This document shows, one piece after another, positions 8,918-17,486 of a stretch of DNA of 36,486 nt. The notes beneath the pieces are model-generated. The model made no database searches. It was not told the DNA's origin and saw nothing but the letters and a program-made list of their open reading frames with translations. Position numbers and translations under genes: made by a program. How positions within the stretch are numbered: position 1 is the first letter of the stretch; each line of letters begins with the position of its first letter. This DNA is from Clostridiaceae bacterium (lineage in GTDB: Bacteria; Bacillota; Clostridia; Oscillospirales; Acutalibacteraceae): the NCBI GenBank assembly GCA_016292455.1, contig JAEDIL010000007.1, positions 1 to 36,486 on the forward strand. The letters run 5' to 3'.

Positions 8918-8946
8918 TTGACAAATCACATTAGTGTTAGTAAAAT
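8918..8946 (+). promoter_or_regulatory. Promoter of the dcw cluster (PmraZ)
   Basis: A consensus -35 box TTGACA (8918-8923), a 17-base spacer and -10 box TAAAAT (8941-8946). Transcription would start near 8953, about 75 bases before mraZ. It is one of the two best -35 boxes in the window. Confidence 0.85.
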
Positions 8947-8957
8947 AATAGCACACG

Positions 8958-8981
8958 GTGGGAATTTGTGGAGATTTGGGT
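8958..8981 (+). promoter_or_regulatory. Candidate MraZ operator repeats
   Basis: TGGGA (8959-8963), TGGAG (8969-8973) and TGGGT (8977-8981) follow the promoter. MraZ is known to bind tandem TGGGN repeats about 10 bases apart upstream of its own gene. The first two copies have the 10-base period, the third only 8, so the match is partial. Confidence 0.5.
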
Positions 8982-9028
8982 GTTCCCGGTGTTCTTTTTC
9001 AACCGATTTTTAAGAAAAGGAGGGCGAC

Positions 9029-9538
9029 ATGATGGGTTCTTTCGTAGGAACGTATGAGTATAATCTGGATTCGAAAAACAGATTGCTTGTTCCTGTGCCG
9101 TTCAAGGAGCTTATCGGGAACTCATTCATTGTCAGAGCCAAGCCCGGAAAATTCTCCCACATTGACTGCTTTTATCCCGACCGGTTTGAAGAAGCCGTTC
9201 AGAAAGAAATTGAAGAATACATCACACGCGGCATTGCTCCGGATATGGCGGCAGCAATGGCGAGAACCTGCTCGACCCTCGTTACCGTTGACGCTCACGG
9301 AAGAATAACCGTTCCCTCAAAGATTCTCGAAAGGGCGCATATTTCAAAGGAAAGCGTTTTTCAGGGTATGGGCGACAAGTTTGAAATATGGGATACCGAG
9401 CTGTATAAGGTATATAACGATATGCTTGATGAAGAAGCGGACAAGCTCTTTGCCGCTCAGATGGCAGAGAACGAGAAACGCTATGAATTCATGAGCGCCG
9501 GCTACATGATCCCCGTTCAGAACAACGGAATCGGATGA
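9029..9538 (+). CDS. mraZ: Transcriptional regulator MraZ
   Basis: A DNA-binding protein of about 169 residues with two AbrB-like MraZ half-domains. The first begins GTYEYNLDSKNRLLVPVPFKE and the second is TLVTVDAHGRITVPSKILE; both show the family's D-x-K/H-x-R-hydrophobic-P pattern. MraZ forms a ring and represses its own dcw operon. Two ATGs are adjacent (9029 and 9032); AAGGAGG at 9017-9023 is slightly better spaced for 9032, so the start is uncertain by one codon. The last residues after about 145 are not conserved. It is the first gene of the dcw cluster, 13 bases before rsmH. Confidence 0.95.
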   Translation: MMGSFVGTYEYNLDSKNRLLVPVPFKELIGNSFIVRAKPGKFSHIDCFYPDRFEEAVQKEIEEYITRGIAPDMAAAMARTCSTLVTVDAHGRITVPSKILERAHISKESVFQGMGDKFEIWDTELYKVYNDMLDEEADKLFAAQMAENEKRYEFMSAGYMIPVQNNGIG

Positions 9539-9551
9539 GCGGAGGACTGAA

Positions 9552-10478
9552 ATGGAATTTTCTCATGTCAGCGTTCTGCTGAATGAAACGGTAGCTTCGC
9601 TCGGCGTCAGAGCCGACGGTGTTTACGTTGATTGCACCGCCGGAGGCGGAGGTCACAGCGCTGAAATTGCAAAACAACTTGAAAGCGGCAGGCTCTTTGC
9701 CCTTGACCAGGATCCGGAAGCGATTGAAACGCTCAGGGCGCGTTTTGACGGCAACAGCAATGTTACGGTTGTACATACCAATTTTGAAAATATAAAAAGT
9801 GTACTTTTTGAACACGGAATCGACGAGGTTGACGGAATCACGGCTGACCTTGGCGTCAGCTCTCATCAGCTCGATACCGCAGAAAGGGGCTTTTCCTTTC
9901 ATAATGACGCACCGCTTGACATGAGAATGTCAAAGCAGGGCGTTTCGGCGGCGGATCTTGTAAACAACCTTGAACAAAAGGAGCTTGAAAGAATCATCCG
10001 CCGCAACGGAGAAGAAAAATTCGCTTCGCAGATTGCGAGAGCAATAGTCCGCGAACGGCAGAAGAAGCCCATTGAAAGAACGCTCGAACTTGCCGAAATT
10101 ATTAAAAGCGCAATGCCGGCGGCAGCCCGCAGAAGTCCCGGCCACCCGGCGCGAAGAACGTTTCAGGCGCTGAGAATTGAAGTCAACGGCGAGCTTGTCA
10201 GGCTTGAAAACACGCTTGACGATATGTTCGGTCTTCTTAAAGTCGGCGGAAGACTTTCAATAATTACTTTTCATTCGCTGGAGGACAGAATAGTCAAGAA
10301 AAAATTTGCGTCCTACTGCACAGGCTGCACCTGCCCGCCGGACTTTCCGGTCTGTGTCTGCGGAAACAAACCGCGAGGAAAGCTTGTTTTCAGGTCGGTG
10401 CTTCCGTCGCAGGAGGAAACAGAAAATAATCCGCGTTCAAGGAGCGCGAGACTCAGAAGCATTGAAAAAATCAGATGA
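9552..10478 (+). CDS. rsmH: 16S rRNA (cytosine(1402)-N(4))-methyltransferase
   Basis: A 308-residue SAM-dependent methyltransferase (formerly MraW) that modifies C1402 in the ribosomal P site. The start HVSVLLNET is characteristic. The SAM-binding loop is DCTAGGGGHS, followed by ADLGVSSHQLD, RGFSF, LDMRM, TFQALRIEVNGEL and HSLEDRIVKKKF. GGAGGACTGAA precedes ATG 9552. A Cys-rich stretch (CTGCTCPPDFPVCVCG) near residue 260 is seen in many RsmH proteins. Its position directly after mraZ is almost universal. Confidence 0.97.
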   Translation: MEFSHVSVLLNETVASLGVRADGVYVDCTAGGGGHSAEIAKQLESGRLFALDQDPEAIETLRARFDGNSNVTVVHTNFENIKSVLFEHGIDEVDGITADLGVSSHQLDTAERGFSFHNDAPLDMRMSKQGVSAADLVNNLEQKELERIIRRNGEEKFASQIARAIVRERQKKPIERTLELAEIIKSAMPAAARRSPGHPARRTFQALRIEVNGELVRLENTLDDMFGLLKVGGRLSIITFHSLEDRIVKKKFASYCTGCTCPPDFPVCVCGNKPRGKLVFRSVLPSQEETENNPRSRSARLRSIEKIR

Positions 10479-10547
10479 CCGCCGGAAAGGGCGGAAGGCT
10501 TTTACGGCAGCCATCGTGCCGAATAAGGGGAGAAAGAGGAAAACGTC

Positions 10548-11018
10548 ATGTCCGCTCAGTTTGCATACGATTATTATTTTGAGCCGATAGGATCGGCAGC
10601 ACCGGCTTTTGAACCGGAACGCCGCAGAGAAAAGACGCCCGAAGAACAGTCCGGAACTGAACTTCGCCGTCTTAAAAAGCGCCGTCCGAGCGCAAGAGAG
10701 CGTGAACGCGCAAGCTATGTTTCCGTTGCCAAGGCTTTTGTCTGGATGGCTTTTGCAATTGCGCTTGTCGGAACTTTCTGTAACAGCCTTGTCGCCCGCA
10801 ATGTCAGCCGAATTGAGCTGCAGAATGCGCAAAAGGAATTTGCAATGTATCAGGAGGAGACCGTTGTTCTGAAAGATAAGCTTGCAAAGCTTGTCAGCGC
10901 GAACAACATTGACAAAATTGCAGTTGAAAAGCTCGGTCTTGTCAAGGTTGCCTCTGCGAACGAAGTATACCTTGACACCGGAAAGGAAAACAAGGTTATC
11001 GTTTCCCAGAATCGTTGA
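10548..11018 (+). CDS. ftsL: FtsL-like septum protein
   Basis: A 156-residue single-pass membrane protein. It has a basic cytoplasmic N-terminus with RRLKKRRPSARERERA, one transmembrane helix around residues 60-82, and a short coiled coil (about 86-118). The tail (NNIDKIAVEKLGLVKVASANEVYL) matches the FtsL/DivIC pattern. FtsL joins DivIB/FtsQ and DivIC at the septum and activates FtsW and its partner PBP. The sequence is weakly conserved in general, so the call rests on topology and its place between rsmH and the PBP gene. The ribosome binding site is GGGGAGAAAGAGG. Confidence 0.82.
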   Translation: MSAQFAYDYYFEPIGSAAPAFEPERRREKTPEEQSGTELRRLKKRRPSARERERASYVSVAKAFVWMAFAIALVGTFCNSLVARNVSRIELQNAQKEFAMYQEETVVLKDKLAKLVSANNIDKIAVEKLGLVKVASANEVYLDTGKENKVIVSQNR

Positions 11019-11038
11019 AAGAACTGACCACGTTAAAA

Positions 11039-11068
11039 TTGATATTTTCATTTTCTGATGAATATATA
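11039..11068 (+). promoter_or_regulatory. Possible internal promoter upstream of the PBP gene
   Basis: TTGATA (11039-11044) and TATATA (11063-11068) are separated by 18 bases just after ftsL. The region is AT-rich, so chance matches are likely, but it opens the largest gap inside the dcw cluster. Confidence 0.35.
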
Positions 11069-11079
11069 TTTAAGGACCT

Positions 11080-11158
11080 AAGAAAAAGTTGTTTTCCATC
11101 CGGCTTTTTCTTCCAAAATCGGCGGACGCATTATCCAACGGGAAAAATGACGTCCGCC
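11080..11158 (+). other. Two tandem hairpins in the ftsL-PBP intergenic leader
   Basis: The first hairpin pairs AAGAAAAAG (11080-11088) with CTTTTTCTT (11104-11112). The second pairs GGCGGACGCATT (11121-11132) with AATG-A-CGTCCGCC (11146-11158), a 12-bp stem with one bulged A. Neither is followed by a proper U tract. They lie in the otherwise unexplained 190 bases before the PBP start. Confidence 0.45.
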
Positions 11159-11208
11159 AAGTTTGGCATTTACGGGCTTTTTCAATTCATCATAAGGGAG
11201 GAAAGAAT

Positions 11209-13539
11209 ATGGCGGCGGGCGGAAAAATATTTGAAAAAGATAAGATAAAGAAGAGAAATAACCTTGCTCTGAAAAAAAGAGCAAGGAGTATTACTGCGTT
11301 TGTTCTTGCCGTGCTTGTTTTCCTGAGCCTCGGACGGGTTGGCTGGATCATGGGCGTTCACGGCGATGAATACCGCTCGAAGGCGGAACGCAATCAGCTT
11401 TATGATACCGAGCTGAAAGCTGTTCGCGGAACAATATATGACCGGAACATGACTCCGCTTGTCACAAGCTCCTCGGCGTGGATTTTTTGTGCAGATCCCT
11501 ATGAAATAAAAAAATACTTTGCGTCCGAAAACGAAACGGAGCGTCTCTGGAAAGAATACGTTGAATATCTTTCAAAAAACATTGCTCAGATTCTTTCTCT
11601 TAAAAAGAAGGATGTTAAAAAATCACTTATTGACAGCGAAAAAAGCTATGTACGTCTTGCCAAAAAGGTTGACGCAAACCGACGCCTTGCACTTGATAAG
11701 TTCCTTGAAGAAAAGCACGTTTACGGCTATTATGACAGCGGCGAGGAAAAGACGGTCATTGCAAAGCCATTTTTTTCCTATGAAAACGATACACTCCGTC
11801 TTTATCCGGAAAACAACTTCGCTTCAACCATAATCGGAGTAACGGATTCGGACGGAAAAGGAATTTCCGGTGTTGAAATCTATTACAATGACCAACTCAG
11901 CGGACGCAACGGCCGTCAGGTCACAGCCAAAAACTCAATCGGTCAGGCGCTTGATTCAAGCTATGAAAGCGTTTTTGACGCTCAGCAGGGCAACGGCGTT
12001 GTTCTCACCATTGACTCGAATATTCAGTATTATCTTGAAAACGCGCTCAATCATGCTCTTGACAGCACAAAGGCAAAGGGTGTTTACGGAATAGTTATGG
12101 AGGTTGACACCGGCAGAGTCCTTGCAATGAGCAACAAGCCGGATTTTGACCTGAACGACCCGAGAAAGCTCGTTTCAAAGTCTGCAAGAAAGGACCTCAA
12201 AGAGCTGGAGGGCACGGAAAATTATGCCTCTAAGCTCACCGAAGAGCTTTTCAAGCAGTGGAACAGCTATTGCGTTACGAATAACTATGAGCCCGGTTCA
12301 ACTTTCAAAATCTTTACTCTTGCCGCCGCTTTGGAGGAAGGTGCGGTCAATAAAAACACAACCTATACCTGCTGCGGATATTACCGCGTTGCGAATGACA
12401 CGGTCATTCATTGCGCAAACACAGCCGGTCACGGCTTTCAGACGCTCACTCAGGGACTTATGAATTCCTGTAACCCGTTCTTCATCAATATCGGTCAGAC
12501 GCTCGGAATTCAGACGTATTACAAATACTTTGAGGCCTTCGGCTTTACCGAAAGAACGGGAATAGATCTTACCGGTGAATCCTATCCCGTTTATCATCCG
12601 GCTGAAAAAAGAGGACTTGTTGAGCTTGCAAGTACTTCATACGGTCAGTCCTTCAGAGTAAGTCCGATTCAGATGATAACCGCCGCCTGCGCAATTGCCA
12701 ACGGCGGAAAGCTGATGAAGCCTTATGTTGTTGACGGAATTGTTGACACTCAGGGCAACATCGTTTCAAAAAATGAGCCCACTGTCAGACGTCAGGTGGT
12801 TTCACAGTCAACTGCGGCGCAGGTCAGGGAAATGATGGAGGCCGTTGTTGAGGGCGGAACGGGTAAAAACGCATATATTGAAGGCTACCGGGTTGCCGGA
12901 AAGACTGCGACGAGCGAAAAGCTCGACACTACCGATGACCCGAACGATTACATTGCTTCTTTCCTTTGCTTTGCTCCGGCAAATGACCCGGAGGTTGCCG
13001 TTCTTGTCGGCGTTGACGAGCCTCCCGGAGTATACCGCGGCGGCGGTGTTCTTGCCGCTCCGATTGCAAAAGAGGTTCTTGAATCAACACTGAAATATCT
13101 GAATGTTGAGCCGCAGTATACCAAAGACGAGCTTGCAAGCATCAGCAGCAAAACGCCTGACCTTTGCAGTCAGGAAGTTTATTCGGCAAAGGTTGCAGCC
13201 GCAAACGAGGGATTCTCGGTCAAAATTGTCGGCAACGGAAACACAGTTGTTTCGCAGGTTCCGGCTGCCGGACAGTCGATCCCGGAGGGCGGCGTGATTG
13301 TGATTTATACAGAGGATAATTCCAAAACGCAGGTCGTTAAGGTTCCGTCCTTCATCGGCATGACAGCCGGTGAAGCGAACAGAACAGCAATTGCCAGCGG
13401 ACTGAACATCGTCTTTTCGGGACCGTCACAGTCTGCCGGCGCAAAAGTGGTTAAGCAAAGCGTGGAAACCGGTACCGAGCTTGAAGCGGGCTCTTCAATT
13501 ACCGTTGTTTTCCAGGCAACTGCAAATATGGACGACTGA
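11209..13539 (+). CDS. Class B penicillin-binding protein with two PASTA domains (FtsI/SpoVD type)
   Basis: A 776-residue peptidoglycan transpeptidase that crosslinks septal or spore peptidoglycan. It has a basic N-terminus, a transmembrane helix (about 27-47), a dimerisation domain opening with RGTIYDRN, and a transpeptidase domain. The nucleophile is S364 in EPGSTFK and the SxN motif is SCN at 420-422. The third motif reads KTAT (565-568) instead of the usual KTGT. Two PASTA domains occupy about 645-705 and 712-772, the second opening with KVPSFIGM. ATG 11209 is chosen because AGGGAGG lies just upstream and the basic-plus-membrane start fits; the reading frame is open 40 codons further up. 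FtsI and SpoVD cannot be told apart here. Confidence 0.93.
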   Translation: MAAGGKIFEKDKIKKRNNLALKKRARSITAFVLAVLVFLSLGRVGWIMGVHGDEYRSKAERNQLYDTELKAVRGTIYDRNMTPLVTSSSAWIFCADPYEIKKYFASENETERLWKEYVEYLSKNIAQILSLKKKDVKKSLIDSEKSYVRLAKKVDANRRLALDKFLEEKHVYGYYDSGEEKTVIAKPFFSYENDTLRLYPENNFASTIIGVTDSDGKGISGVEIYYNDQLSGRNGRQVTAKNSIGQALDSSYESVFDAQQGNGVVLTIDSNIQYYLENALNHALDSTKAKGVYGIVMEVDTGRVLAMSNKPDFDLNDPRKLVSKSARKDLKELEGTENYASKLTEELFKQWNSYCVTNNYEPGSTFKIFTLAAALEEGAVNKNTTYTCCGYYRVANDTVIHCANTAGHGFQTLTQGLMNSCNPFFINIGQTLGIQTYYKYFEAFGFTERTGIDLTGESYPVYHPAEKRGLVELASTSYGQSFRVSPIQMITAACAIANGGKLMKPYVVDGIVDTQGNIVSKNEPTVRRQVVSQSTAAQVREMMEAVVEGGTGKNAYIEGYRVAGKTATSEKLDTTDDPNDYIASFLCFAPANDPEVAVLVGVDEPPGVYRGGGVLAAPIAKEVLESTLKYLNVEPQYTKDELASISSKTPDLCSQEVYSAKVAAANEGFSVKIVGNGNTVVSQVPAAGQSIPEGGVIVIYTEDNSKTQVVKVPSFIGMTAGEANRTAIASGLNIVFSGPSQSAGAKVVKQSVETGTELEAGSSITVVFQATANMDD

Positions 13540-13556
13540 CGTTACGGAGGAAAACC

Positions 13557-14972
13557 ATGAAGCTTTCGGCATTGTTTGAAAAAGCCGGATTACCCGGCGA
13601 AAACTGGGACGTTGAAATAAGCTTTATTACGGACGATTCAAGAAAGTGCCGCCCCGGTTCGGTTTTTGTCTGCCACAGCGGCGCAGAGCAGTATTCAAAA
13701 AGCGCAAGGGAAAAGGGCGCGGTCTGCGTTGTTTCGCAGAATAATGTTGAGGGAGCAGTGAGAGTTTCCGATTCAAGAAAAACATACAGCACTCTTTGCC
13801 GCGCTTTTTTCGGCTTCCCGGATAAAAGGCTGCGCCTTATCGGCGTTACGGGAACGAACGGAAAAACAACAACAGCTTCAATGCTTGCGTTCATTCTTGA
13901 GCTTTCCGGGAAAAAGACCGGTCTGATTTCTACGGTAGCCAACCGGATTGGCGCCGAGGAAAAAACCGAAATGACAACGCCGGACTGCTTTGAAATTTCA
14001 AGAATGCTTTTTTCGCTTGCCGAAGGCGGCGGTGAATTCTGCGTTATTGAGGCTTCGTCGCAGGGGCTTTTTCAGGAAAGGCTTTATGGCTTTGAATTTG
14101 AAACGGCGGTTTTCACAAATCTGACAGAGGATCATCTTGATTACCATAAAACGTTTGAGAACTATAAAAATGCAAAAAAAGAGCTTTTCCGTCATTGCAG
14201 AAATGCTGTTCTGAATTTTGATGACGGCGCGTTTTCAGAGTTTGCTGACTCGTGCGCCGGAAAGGTTCTGAGCTATTCTGCCGGAAGTAATGAAGCGGAT
14301 TTCACTGCAAAGGATATACGCGCCTGCGAGCTTTCGCTCAGCTATGTGCTCGTTTCGGACAGTCTTATTCAGAGAATCAGGCTGAATCTTTGCGGTGATT
14401 TCAATGTTCATAATTCACTTGCCGCAATTGTTGCCGCATATACACTCGGAATCTCCGCCGAGCAGTCCGCGGCGGCGCTTAAAAACTATTTTCCTGAAAA
14501 AGGAAGAATGGAAATACTTGACACAGACACACCATACAGGGTTATAATAGACTATGCTCATACACCGGATTCGCTCAGACGTACCCTTTTGTCGCTGCGC
14601 CGCTTCTGCAAAGGAAGGCTGATTGTTCTTTTCGGCTGCGGCGGAGACAGGGAACGCGAAAAGCGGCCGCAGATGGGAAAAATTGCTTCTGAAAACGCAG
14701 ACGTGGTTTTCGTCACAACCGATAATCCGCGAAGCGAGGCGGCAACGGATATTATTGACGATATTCTTTCCGGCGTGAGTAAGGGAAAAGCGTCCGTCTT
14801 TGTCTGTGAGGACAGAAAAGAAGCTATTGCCCTTGCGCTGAAAAAAGCAAAAAAGGGCGACACTGTTCTGCTTGCCGGAAAAGGTCACGAGGTTTTTCAG
14901 CAGGTCGGTGAAGAGAAAAGAGACTTTGACGAAAGGAAAATAGTGTCTTTTCTTCTCGAAAACCGCTCATGA
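13557..14972 (+). CDS. murE: UDP-N-acetylmuramoyl-L-alanyl-D-glutamate--2,6-diaminopimelate ligase
   Basis: A 471-residue Mur ligase that adds the third amino acid of the stem peptide in the cytoplasm. The ATP-binding loop is VTGTNGKTTT near residue 100. The central domain shows NLTEDHLDYH and the C-terminal domain GRMEILD, DYAHTPDSL and FGCGGDRE. The motif DNPR at about residues 389-392 marks meso-diaminopimelate specificity; lysine-adding enzymes differ there. It begins 17 bases after the PBP stop, with a GGAGG ribosome binding site. No murF follows, although it normally would. Confidence 0.95.
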   Translation: MKLSALFEKAGLPGENWDVEISFITDDSRKCRPGSVFVCHSGAEQYSKSAREKGAVCVVSQNNVEGAVRVSDSRKTYSTLCRAFFGFPDKRLRLIGVTGTNGKTTTASMLAFILELSGKKTGLISTVANRIGAEEKTEMTTPDCFEISRMLFSLAEGGGEFCVIEASSQGLFQERLYGFEFETAVFTNLTEDHLDYHKTFENYKNAKKELFRHCRNAVLNFDDGAFSEFADSCAGKVLSYSAGSNEADFTAKDIRACELSLSYVLVSDSLIQRIRLNLCGDFNVHNSLAAIVAAYTLGISAEQSAAALKNYFPEKGRMEILDTDTPYRVIIDYAHTPDSLRRTLLSLRRFCKGRLIVLFGCGGDREREKRPQMGKIASENADVVFVTTDNPRSEAATDIIDDILSGVSKGKASVFVCEDRKEAIALALKKAKKGDTVLLAGKGHEVFQQVGEEKRDFDERKIVSFLLENRS

Positions 14973-15060
14973 ACCGTTTTCAGGAGCCGGTTTTGCAGAA
15001 GTTTTGTTCCTGTTTACGGTTGCCTGAGTAATGAGTAATATTTTGGGGGATGTTATAAAT

Positions 15061-16104
15061 ATGAATAACACAACAGCGGTGCTTATCGCCGTAGGAGTTT
15101 CGTTTATTGTTACAGCTGTGCTTGGATTTGTTTTGATTCCGCTGCTTCACAAGCTGAAATTCGGTCAGAATATTCTGACTGATATAGGTCCGCGCTGGCA
15201 TGCAAAAAAGCAGGGAACGCCTACAATGGGCGGTCTGATGTTTATCATCGGAATTGCAGTTGCGGTTCTTGTTGTTGCCCTGACGGGCAAGTTCACCGCG
15301 TTTTCGCTCTTTTCCGAAAACGATGTGCTTGCCGGTCAGGAAAAAATCAAGCTTTACGCGGGACTCCTGCTTGCGCTGTGCCTTTCCTTCGTCGGCTTTA
15401 CCGACGACTATATCAAGGTCAAAAGGGGACGCAACCTCGGTCTGACGGAGATTCAGAAAACGATTCCCCAGGTGCTCATTATTGCCGGCTATCTGACAAC
15501 AATGGTGATGTCAAACAACACCTCAATGATTATTCCGCTTATCGGCAGGGTGAGTCTTGACAGTGTTCCGGGAATAATCTTCTTTTATGCTTTCGGCGCA
15601 TGCGTAATTTACGGAACTGCCAATGCAGTCAACTTCACCGACGGAGTGGACGGACTTTGCGGCAGTGTAACCGTTCCGGTCGGCGTTGCCTTTGCTGTTA
15701 TCGGATACCTTGTTTCCAATACCTCGGCTTCGGTTCTCGGCGCCTGCCTCGCAGGAGCCTGCGCCGGATACCTTATCTGGAACCACTATCCGGCAAAGGT
15801 CATGATGGGTGACACCGGCTCGATGTTCCTCGGCGGTCTTGTTGCGGCTCTCGCGTTTTCGGTCAACTGTCCGCTTATTCTGATTCCGGTCGGAATAGTC
15901 TATGTTGTTGAAGCTCTCAGCGATATTCTTCAGATTGCTTCAATAAAGCTTCGTCACAAGAAAATTTTCAGAATGTCTCCGATTCATCATCACTTTGAAA
16001 TGTGCGGTTGGAACGAGAAGAAAATTGTTGCTGTTTTCAGCGTTGTCAGCGTTGCCGGGGCAATCGTCGGAATTGTTCTGATGTGCTTTTCGGTTGTAAA
16101 ATAA
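15061..16104 (+). CDS. mraY: Phospho-N-acetylmuramoyl-pentapeptide-transferase
   Basis: A 347-residue integral membrane enzyme, about ten helices, that transfers phospho-MurNAc-pentapeptide to undecaprenyl phosphate to form lipid I. Signature segments are HAKKQGTPTMGG, the aspartate pair in TDDYIKVKRGRN, NFTDGVDGL and the histidine cluster HHHFEMCGW. GGGGGA at 15045-15050 is well placed for ATG 15061. An in-frame ATG at 15031 would add ten residues but has no ribosome binding site. No murD follows before ftsW. Confidence 0.95.
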   Translation: MNNTTAVLIAVGVSFIVTAVLGFVLIPLLHKLKFGQNILTDIGPRWHAKKQGTPTMGGLMFIIGIAVAVLVVALTGKFTAFSLFSENDVLAGQEKIKLYAGLLLALCLSFVGFTDDYIKVKRGRNLGLTEIQKTIPQVLIIAGYLTTMVMSNNTSMIIPLIGRVSLDSVPGIIFFYAFGACVIYGTANAVNFTDGVDGLCGSVTVPVGVAFAVIGYLVSNTSASVLGACLAGACAGYLIWNHYPAKVMMGDTGSMFLGGLVAALAFSVNCPLILIPVGIVYVVEALSDILQIASIKLRHKKIFRMSPIHHHFEMCGWNEKKIVAVFSVVSVAGAIVGIVLMCFSVVK

Positions 16105-16149
16105 AACCATTCCTATTAAAAAGTTACAGGTTGAAAGGAGCGGAAATCT

Positions 16150-17421
16150 GTGTCCGAGAGAGTTCGAAAAATGCCGAAGGCTTCAAAGTCCTCCCCGGCG
16201 CTTGAATTCATCAAAAGAGCGTTTCATACCGGCGGTATTGACGTTGTTTTCTGCTGCCTTATCATGATTCTTTTTGCTTTCGGAATCACCATGATGTATT
16301 CTGCAAGCTATGCGTATGCAAGCGCATACGCTTCAAGTCCGAGCGCATATTTCAAAAGTCAGCTGTTTTATGGCGTTTTGGGCTTTATTATGATGGCTGT
16401 AATAAGTAAAATTGATTACAGAATCCTTAACAGCTTTCTGACAACGCTTGCTTTCTTCGGAACTGTCGGACTGCTCGGTCTGACAATCGTTCTCAATATC
16501 GGCAATCCGATCAAGCGCTGGATTTATATCGGCTCCCATCAGTTCCAGCCGTCGGAAATCAGTAAGTTTGTTCTCGTTCTTGTAATGGCATATCTTATCT
16601 GCATTTTCAACAATCCGCTGCACGCGGAAAAAGGAAAACGCGCCATGCCCTCAATCGGCAGACTGACAAAACCGGAAAAAATTATGCTCGGCTTTTTTGA
16701 CACAAAGCTCAAATGCACCTTTGCGCTTGCCGCCGTTGTTGTAATTTTCTGCGGTCTTGTTATGCTTGAAAGCCACCTTTCCTGCACAATTCTGCTTTTC
16801 TGCATGGGCGTTTCAATGATGTGGCTCGCAGGAGTTGACAAAAAGTGGTTCGTTCTTCTCGGAATAGGGATTGTTCTTGTTCTCTTTTATGTTGTGTATG
16901 TCAACCCTGACATTGTCAAGAGCCTCAGCACCTACGGCTATGAAAGAATAATGACGTGGAAAACCAAAGAAGATTTCGGAAAAACCACGCGCTGGCAGAC
17001 TGAGCAGGGACTTCTTGCAATCGGTTCGGGCGGTCCGTTCGGTGTCGGCTTCGGCAACTCAAAGCAAAAGCAGCTTTACATTCCAGAGCCGCAGAATGAC
17101 TTCATCTTTTCAGTAATCTGCGAGGAGCTTGGCTTTTTCGGCGCGGCGATTGTTGTTTTGCTTTTTGCCGCTCTCGTCTGCCGCGGTTTTATGATTGCAA
17201 CCAAGGCAAAGGACCTTTTCGGTTCTCTGCTTGTCATCGGCATAATGATGCAGATAGGCTTTCAGGTAATACTCAACATTGCAGTTGTTACGGATACTGT
17301 TCCGAACACGGGTATTGCTCTCCCGTTTTTCAGCTACGGCGGAACGGCGCTGGTTATCCTGATGTGTGAAATGGGCGTTGTTTTGTCCGTTTCAAGAACA
17401 TGCAGGGCGGAAAAACGGTAA
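16150..17421 (+). CDS. ftsW: FtsW/SpoVE-type peptidoglycan polymerase
   Basis: A 423-residue SEDS-family glycosyltransferase with about ten membrane helices that polymerises lipid II together with its class B PBP. Family segments are MMYSASYAYA, RWIYIGSHQFQPSEISKF, QTEQGLLAIGSGGPFGVGFG, PEPQNDFIFSVICEELGF and PNTGIALPFFSYGGTAL. The start is GTG 16150, eight bases after AAAGGAG; ATG 16171 is a weaker alternative. Position within the dcw cluster favours FtsW, but SpoVE, its sporulation paralogue, cannot be excluded. Confidence 0.93.
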   Translation: MSERVRKMPKASKSSPALEFIKRAFHTGGIDVVFCCLIMILFAFGITMMYSASYAYASAYASSPSAYFKSQLFYGVLGFIMMAVISKIDYRILNSFLTTLAFFGTVGLLGLTIVLNIGNPIKRWIYIGSHQFQPSEISKFVLVLVMAYLICIFNNPLHAEKGKRAMPSIGRLTKPEKIMLGFFDTKLKCTFALAAVVVIFCGLVMLESHLSCTILLFCMGVSMMWLAGVDKKWFVLLGIGIVLVLFYVVYVNPDIVKSLSTYGYERIMTWKTKEDFGKTTRWQTEQGLLAIGSGGPFGVGFGNSKQKQLYIPEPQNDFIFSVICEELGFFGAAIVVLLFAALVCRGFMIATKAKDLFGSLLVIGIMMQIGFQVILNIAVVTDTVPNTGIALPFFSYGGTALVILMCEMGVVLSVSRTCRAEKR

Positions 17422-17486
17422 CATCTGGCGAATATTCAGAAAGGAAGCGGTGCCGGCTTGTTGTGCCTGCGCCGCAAAGCTTTGCT

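Noticed and set aside
14973..15060. Terminator between murE and mraY (AACCG and CGGTT around 14974-14995)
   Set aside because: Only a five-base stem with a long loop and a short T run; it would split an otherwise continuous operon.
17400..17486. murG start at ATG 17400 overlapping ftsW
   Set aside because: MurG proteins begin at the glycine-rich loop encoded from 17487, and no ribosome binding site precedes 17400. The position of the true start is still not certain.
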